A stretch of DNA of 34,242 bases from NCBI GenBank assembly GCA_029940375.1, contig JAPYUX010000002.1:220019-254260 (forward strand), in the 5' to 3' direction. The notes beneath the pieces are model-generated. The model worked only from the letters and a program-made list of their open reading frames with translations. It ran no database searches and was not told the origin of the DNA. The first letter of the stretch is position 1; the number at the start of each line of letters is the position of its first letter. Origin of the DNA: Dehalococcoidia bacterium. Its GTDB lineage: Bacteria > Chloroflexota > Dehalococcoidia > Lucifugimonadales > Lucifugimonadaceae. This document shows positions 30,914-34,242 of the stretch, in pieces. The translations under genes were made by a program, and so were the position numbers.

Positions 30914-32158
30914 TTATAAATTTTTTGGGATGGGTTTTTTGCAGGAAAAGAAAATAATTGAAGTTACTAACATTAACCCAAGTCCTACCCACCAAATATT
31001 TTGATATGATCCTGTTATGTCTCTAACATATCCAGAAATAGGAGCACCTAAACCACCAATTATCAAAATTATTGGGGTGACTTTCCCTCTTATTTCTCCC
31101 ACATTTTTTCTACCAAAATAATCTGCCCAAATGAAAGAGTGAATAAACATTAGGCCTCCAATCCCTAATCCGAAAATTGCCATAGATATAAATATTGCTG
31201 TAAAAGAATAAGCGTAGATAGTTAATAAGCTAGCTATTGATAAAAGTAAAAAAGCTATGGTTCCTAAAATTCTAATATTAAATTTATTTACTAAATTTCC
31301 TATAAAAAAAGTACTGATACCTGCACAAACTGCATCAAAAGCAGTTGCCAAAGCTATAAGTTGAGGCTCAAGACCCCTGTCCATAAACGCAGGAATCCTG
31401 TGAATTGCAATTGTTCCAGTAGCCACAGAAACCGTTGTTAAACAAAACGTGATTTTCCAGAACACTTGTGTTTTTATGGCATCTTTTGTATCCCATGAAA
31501 ATTCTTTAGCGTTTGAGTTTTCTGTTATTTCTGAAGTGATTCCATCAGGCTTTTGATTAATATCTTCTGGCTGTCTACGAAGAATAAGAAGTGAAGGAGG
31601 AACAACAATTATTATTGCAATAGCTCCAAATATAATCCATGTGTTTCTCCAACCATAAATATCTATAAAAAATTGAGTAAGAGGTATAAAAATCAGTGCA
31701 CCAATTGGAACTCCTAATGAAGCTATTGCCAGTGCTTTTCCTCTTTTTTCTATAAACCACTTTGTTATTGGGACTGAAGTAATTAGAGCGCCCGGGCCGC
31801 CCATTCCTGCTATCCCCATTATTCCAAAAATTACAATCATGATATATCCTGATGAATTATAACCAAGTAATATCAAAGAAGTCCCAACTATTATTATTGA
31901 AACAGGTAACAGGATTCTTGAACCATATGAATCTATCCATTTCCCTATCCAAGGACTAGTGATCCCTGAAACAATTTGTCTTGAAGTAGATGCCCATCCA
32001 AAGAAAGATCTTCCTATTAAGAGTTCGTCTCCCATTGGTTTTATGAATAACCCAAAATTTAAGCTTCCTAAAGCCATTGATAAAGATGATGTTATAGCCA
32101 TAACTATAACAATGTTCCAGCCATAAAAATACTTGGGTTTAGAAAAAAAATTATTCAC
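30914..32158 (-). CDS. MFS transporter (OxlT/monocarboxylate-like)
   Basis: Twelve-helix major facilitator of 414 residues. It begins with YFYGWNIVIVMA, a start typical of the OxlT/MCT-like group that moves organic acids, and has GKWIDSYGSR in the loop 2-3 position and KWFIEKRGKALAIASLGVPIGA. A hydrophilic central loop (about 195-225) divides the halves. The start appears to be GTG 32158. It lies 57 bases upstream of the lipase start on the same strand, so the two may form an operon for uptake of a hydrolysis product, which is an inference. A divergent DUF454 gene lies across a 164-base gap. Confidence 0.92.
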   Translation of the reverse strand: MNNFFSKPKYFYGWNIVIVMAITSSLSMALGSLNFGLFIKPMGDELLIGRSFFGWASTSRQIVSGITSPWIGKWIDSYGSRILLPVSIIIVGTSLILLGYNSSGYIMIVIFGIMGIAGMGGPGALITSVPITKWFIEKRGKALAIASLGVPIGALIFIPLTQFFIDIYGWRNTWIIFGAIAIIIVVPPSLLILRRQPEDINQKPDGITSEITENSNAKEFSWDTKDAIKTQVFWKITFCLTTVSVATGTIAIHRIPAFMDRGLEPQLIALATAFDAVCAGISTFFIGNLVNKFNIRILGTIAFLLLSIASLLTIYAYSFTAIFISMAIFGLGIGGLMFIHSFIWADYFGRKNVGEIRGKVTPIILIIGGLGAPISGYVRDITGSYQNIWWVGLGLMLVTSIIFFSCKKPIPKNL

Positions 32159-32204
32159 AACAAATTAAACTTATTTTGTTGTAATCTTTATGTCAATTGT
32201 GCTG

Positions 32205-32222
32205 TTAGTTGAATTAAACTAA
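32205..32222. promoter_or_regulatory. Inverted repeat TTAGTT/AACTAA in a divergent gap
   Basis: TTAGTT, 6-base centre GAATTA, AACTAA, near-palindromic across 18 bases. It sits between the MFS gene and the DUF454 gene, where a regulator could act on either. The half-site equals the core of the repeat at 2257-2282, but the spacing differs. Confidence 0.3.
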
Positions 32223-32239
32223 TAATGGAAATATTTATA

Positions 32240-32267
32240 TTGATTTTCATGTAAGGTATTGTATATT
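32240..32267 (+). promoter_or_regulatory. Possible promoter of the DUF454 gene
   Basis: TTGATT (32240-32245), a 16-base spacer and TATATT (32262-32267). The -35 box matches 4 of 6 and the -10 box 5 of 6 consensus bases. Predicted start is about 50 bases before the start codon. Confidence 0.32.
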
Positions 32268-32322
32268 GAACAGGTCAACAATTATTTATCTTATTTAATT
32301 TATAAAGAAAGAGAATACAGAT

Positions 32323-32724
32323 TTGTCTAAAAAACAATTTAATCCTTCAAAGAATAAATTTATAAGATATCTCTGGATAAGCTTAGGTTCTATCTTTGTA
32401 GGTGTAGGTTTTGTAGGAGTATTTGTTCCAGGTCTCCCTACAACCATTTGGTTAATTTTGGCAACAGGGTGTTACATAAGATCTTCTGAAAGATTGTATA
32501 ACTGGTTAATTGAAAATAAATTATTTGGTAAGTACATAAAAAATTACTATGATGGTTTAGGTATGCCTAGAAATTCAAAAGTTCTAGCTGTCTCCTCTAT
32601 AACTTTATTTTGTACTTTAGCTATTATTTTTTTTATAAGTATTATGTGGATTAAAATTATAGTTTTTTTTGTAGGCATTTCAGGTATTTTATTTATTCTC
32701 TTAAAAGTCCCGACTCAAAAATAA
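32323..32724 (+). CDS. DUF454 (YbaN-like) inner-membrane protein
   Basis: Small membrane protein of 133 residues with the DUF454 pattern: a GxxxxxGxxGVFVPGLPTTIWLILATGCYIRSSERLYNWL segment (about 22-66), KLFGKYIKNYYDGLGMP, then two closing helices. About three to four membrane segments are expected. The family has no settled function. The start is TTG 32323 with a purine-rich AGAAAGAGA upstream. It appears to be a single-gene unit; the iron-type binding protein gene downstream has its own promoter. Confidence 0.85.
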   Translation: MSKKQFNPSKNKFIRYLWISLGSIFVGVGFVGVFVPGLPTTIWLILATGCYIRSSERLYNWLIENKLFGKYIKNYYDGLGMPRNSKVLAVSSITLFCTLAIIFFISIMWIKIIVFFVGISGILFILLKVPTQK

Positions 32725-32743
32725 TTTTCATTGTGATTAACTG

Positions 32744-32773
32744 TTGACAATAAAAAAAAGACTATTGTACACT
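32744..32773 (+). promoter_or_regulatory. Promoter of the substrate-binding lipoprotein gene
   Basis: A perfect TTGACA (32744-32749), an 18-base spacer and TACACT (32768-32773). The only perfect -35 box noticed in the intergenic gaps. Predicted start is near 32780, giving an 80-base leader. The -10 box lies inside an imperfect palindrome. Confidence 0.5.
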
Positions 32774-32788
32774 AAGTAAGTACACAAT
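32764..32788. promoter_or_regulatory. Imperfect 25-base palindrome over the -10 box, candidate operator
   Basis: The arms share ATTGT..ACT.A and its complement T.AGT..ACAAT, 9 of 12 positions matching in each half. It covers the -10 box and predicted start, an ideal place for repression. It does not resemble the Fur or DtxR boxes I know. GTACAC also occurs twice as a direct repeat in it. Confidence 0.4.
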
Positions 32789-32859
32789 AATGTATCCCCA
32801 ATATGAGTACAATATTCTATTGAAATATATTCTACAAATCTTTTAAGGAGATAATTCGA

Positions 32860-33918
32860 ATGGAATCGATAAATAGGTATGTTTTGGCCTTTTTTATTTT
32901 TCTTATGACATCAATTTTGTTCTTTGGCTGTTCGAGTGAATCAGAATTTACAGAAACAAAAAAAGATTTGGTTATTTATTCAGGAAGATCTGAGTCACTG
33001 ATCGGTCCAATAATTGAGCAGTTTTCAGAATTATCAGGAACTCCTGTGCAGGTAAAATATGGTAAAACAGCTGAAATAGTCAGTTTATTAAACGAAGAGG
33101 GAAATAAAACTCCTGCTGATGTTTTCTATGCACAGGATCCAGGTGGACTTGGTGCTGTTATTGACATGTTCGATTCTATGCCGGCGGAAATTTGTGATAT
33201 TATTCCTGAGTGGGCGATTTCTCCAAAAGAATATAACATTACCGACCAAACTATGGGATGTAAATGGATAGGAATAACAGGAAGAGCAAGAACCCTTGTT
33301 TATAACCCAAATGTTCTAAGTGAATCTGAATTACCAACCTCAATGATGGATTTAACTGATCCTAAATGGAAAGGTAAGCTAGGTTGGGCACCATCAAATG
33401 GTTCCTTTCAAGCTATGCTAACAGGAATGAGATTAACCTGGGGAGAAGATAAAACTAAAGAATGGTTACAAGGAATAATGTCAAACGAACCAATTGTTTA
33501 TCCTAAAAACACTCCTCAAGTTCAAGCTGTCGCTGATAAAGAAATTCAAATTGGAATGGTAAATCACTATTATCTACATAGATTCATAGCTGACAAAGGA
33601 GAAAATTTCCCCGCAAGAAATCATTATCTGAATAATGGAGATATTGGTTCAGTAATTTTAGTATCTGGAGCAGGAATACTTGAAGCATCAGATAATAAAA
33701 GTAGTGCTGAAAAATTTATGAAATTCATTACTTCGAAAGTGGCTCAACAATATTTTGCTTCCCAGGTATATGAATATCCATTAATTACTGATGGTGTAAA
33801 ACCTAATAGAATGCTTAGAGACCTAGAGTCCTTAAATAAACCTGAAATAGATATTTCACAATTAGGAAATTTAGAAGCTACTCAATCTTTATTAATAGAA
33901 GTGGGGGCTCTTGAATAA
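32860..33918 (+). CDS. Iron(III)-type ABC substrate-binding lipoprotein (FbpA/FutA-like)
   Basis: Extracellular solute-binding protein of family 1, closest to ferric-ion binders. The 352 residues start with a lipoprotein signal ending FFGC (Cys24), then DLVIYSGRSESLIGPIIEQF, PADVFYAQDPGGLGAV, TGRARTLVYNP, DPKWKGKLGWAPSNGSFQ and VNHYYLHRF, whose Tyr pair sits where iron-binding tyrosines lie in the family. The start has AAGGAG 9 bases upstream. A terminator follows, and the next frame is not a permease, so the partner permease and ATPase must be elsewhere or reached later. A perfect -35 box and a palindrome upstream suggest control. Other metals or phosphonates are possible ligands. Confidence 0.9.
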   Translation: MESINRYVLAFFIFLMTSILFFGCSSESEFTETKKDLVIYSGRSESLIGPIIEQFSELSGTPVQVKYGKTAEIVSLLNEEGNKTPADVFYAQDPGGLGAVIDMFDSMPAEICDIIPEWAISPKEYNITDQTMGCKWIGITGRARTLVYNPNVLSESELPTSMMDLTDPKWKGKLGWAPSNGSFQAMLTGMRLTWGEDKTKEWLQGIMSNEPIVYPKNTPQVQAVADKEIQIGMVNHYYLHRFIADKGENFPARNHYLNNGDIGSVILVSGAGILEASDNKSSAEKFMKFITSKVAQQYFASQVYEYPLITDGVKPNRMLRDLESLNKPEIDISQLGNLEATQSLLIEVGALE

Positions 33919-33943
33919 ATAATTATCGAACTATTATCAGCCT

Positions 33944-33976
33944 AAAATTAGCCGGCTTATCCTCTAATTTTTTTTA
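33944..33976 (+). terminator. Intrinsic terminator after the substrate-binding protein gene
   Basis: AAAATTAG (33944-33951), a 12-base loop containing GCCGGC, and CTAATTTT (33964-33971), then a T-run to 33976. It separates the binding protein gene from the repeat protein gene. Confidence 0.65.
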
Positions 33977-34017
33977 TTTTAGGTGTAGTATAATTATTGC
34001 TTACAAAGATATTAGTG

Positions 34018-34242
34018 ATGTATAAACTTGCAATAGGAATTATAGGGATTATTTTAATTTTACTTACTTTGTATATAGCAGTAATAGTCAGTCTTATTTT
34101 ATTTGATTCAAAGGTTGATATTGATTCAAAAATTGATATTAAACGATATTCAGATGAAATAATGCCTATGCCATTCCAACATAATCCAATGCCTATGCCA
34201 TTCCAACATAATCCAATGCCTATGCCATTCCAACATAATCCA
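34018..34242 (+). CDS. Membrane-anchored protein with exact nonapeptide repeats (partial)
   Basis: An open frame from ATG 34018 to the end of the window, 75 codons so far. The N-terminus MYKLAIGIIGIILILLTLYI continues as one hydrophobic helix to about residue 29. Then comes a polar linker with DSKVDIDSKIDIK (about 31-43). From residue 49 come three exact copies of MPMPFQHNP, and the frame is open at the edge. Expected topology is a single membrane anchor with the repeats outside or inside depending on orientation. I do not recognise the family. Repeated Met and His residues could bind a soft metal such as copper, which is speculation. There is no strong Shine-Dalgarno site; a GTG three bases earlier is also possible. 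Confidence 0.6.
   Translation, partial: MYKLAIGIIGIILILLTLYIAVIVSLILFDSKVDIDSKIDIKRYSDEIMPMPFQHNPMPMPFQHNPMPMPFQHNP
34162..34242 (+). repeat. Tandem repeat, three identical 27-base units, cut by the window end
   Basis: Units at 34162-34188, 34189-34215 and 34216-34242 are identical at every base, including third codon positions, which points to recent expansion by slippage. The unit is a multiple of three, so copy-number change keeps the frame. The array may go on beyond the window. Confidence 0.9.

Noticed and set aside
32764-32788. Fur or DtxR box at the iron-type binding protein gene
   Set aside because: The palindrome does not match GATAATGATAATCATTATC or TTAGGTTAGGCTAACCTAA beyond chance, so it is reported as an unassigned operator.
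34162-34242. CRISPR array
   Set aside because: The 27-base units are directly adjacent with no spacers and are in frame with a coding sequence.

Overview
The window is low-GC (by eye about 30%), tightly packed bacterial DNA. Most intergenic gaps are under 110 bases, and several convergent or tandem genes touch or overlap. At least seven genes appear to start with TTG. All three tRNA genes encode their CCA end. I see no insertion sequence, integrase, phage gene or CRISPR array. The gene mix is large numbers of membrane transporters, a short-chain dehydrogenase, paired Gfo/Idh/MocA oxidoreductases, a class III aminotransferase, Opp-type ATPases and amino acid and vitamin synthesis. This suits a streamlined marine heterotroph, possibly a SAR202-like Chloroflexota lineage. 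That placement is an inference from gene content and composition, with no phylogeny behind it.

Layout: 1-433 is the end of rplJ followed by rplL. Bases 435-2107 (minus) hold a histidine phosphatase, a small Cys-rich protein and an SDR. Bases 2218-6558 (plus) hold a promoter, an inverted repeat and a MacB/LolD-type ABC transporter with a very large FtsX-type permease. A MobA-like gene (minus) faces a butt-joined three-gene cassette at 7244-9019: a TM1367-type cyclophilin-like protein, TenA and a bicupin. Bases 8973-12789 hold two MFS exporters (minus) around crcB, a MOSC protein and a possible 30-residue membrane peptide (plus).

Bases 12863-16201 form the methionine region. A promoter is followed by a 21-codon ORF containing Met-Ser-Met-Met-Met, then an intrinsic terminator, then metY, a hairpin and a fused metX-metW gene. 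The arrangement looks like ribosome-mediated transcription attenuation that senses charged Met-tRNA, and it is the most interesting object in the window. A YeiH-family transporter, possibly linked to sulfur, lies convergent to it.

Bases 17367-27758 carry an unrecognised six-helix membrane protein, two overlapping Gfo/Idh/MocA genes, guaC, tRNA-Asn, an MMPL/RND transporter, the aminotransferase, two Opp/Dpp-type ATPases without visible permeases, and tRNA-Gln. Bases 27843-29585 hold tRNA-Ala followed 9 bases later by panC-panB (pantothenate synthesis). Bases 29594-32158 (minus) hold a class 3 lipase-like lipoprotein and an MFS transporter. The right end holds a DUF454 protein, an iron-type substrate-binding lipoprotein with a promoter and palindrome upstream, a terminator, and the start of a membrane-anchored protein made of exact Met/Pro/His-containing nonapeptide repeats that runs off the window.

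Working together: metY and metX-metW form a direct-sulfhydrylation methionine route, with the YeiH-family protein possibly exporting a sulfur oxyanion nearby. MobA and MOSC hint at molybdenum cofactor use, TenA at thiamin salvage, and PanB/PanC at coenzyme A supply. No stretch longer than about 300 bases lacks a gene. The longest gaps (2108-2359 and 12790-13050) hold the regulatory elements listed.
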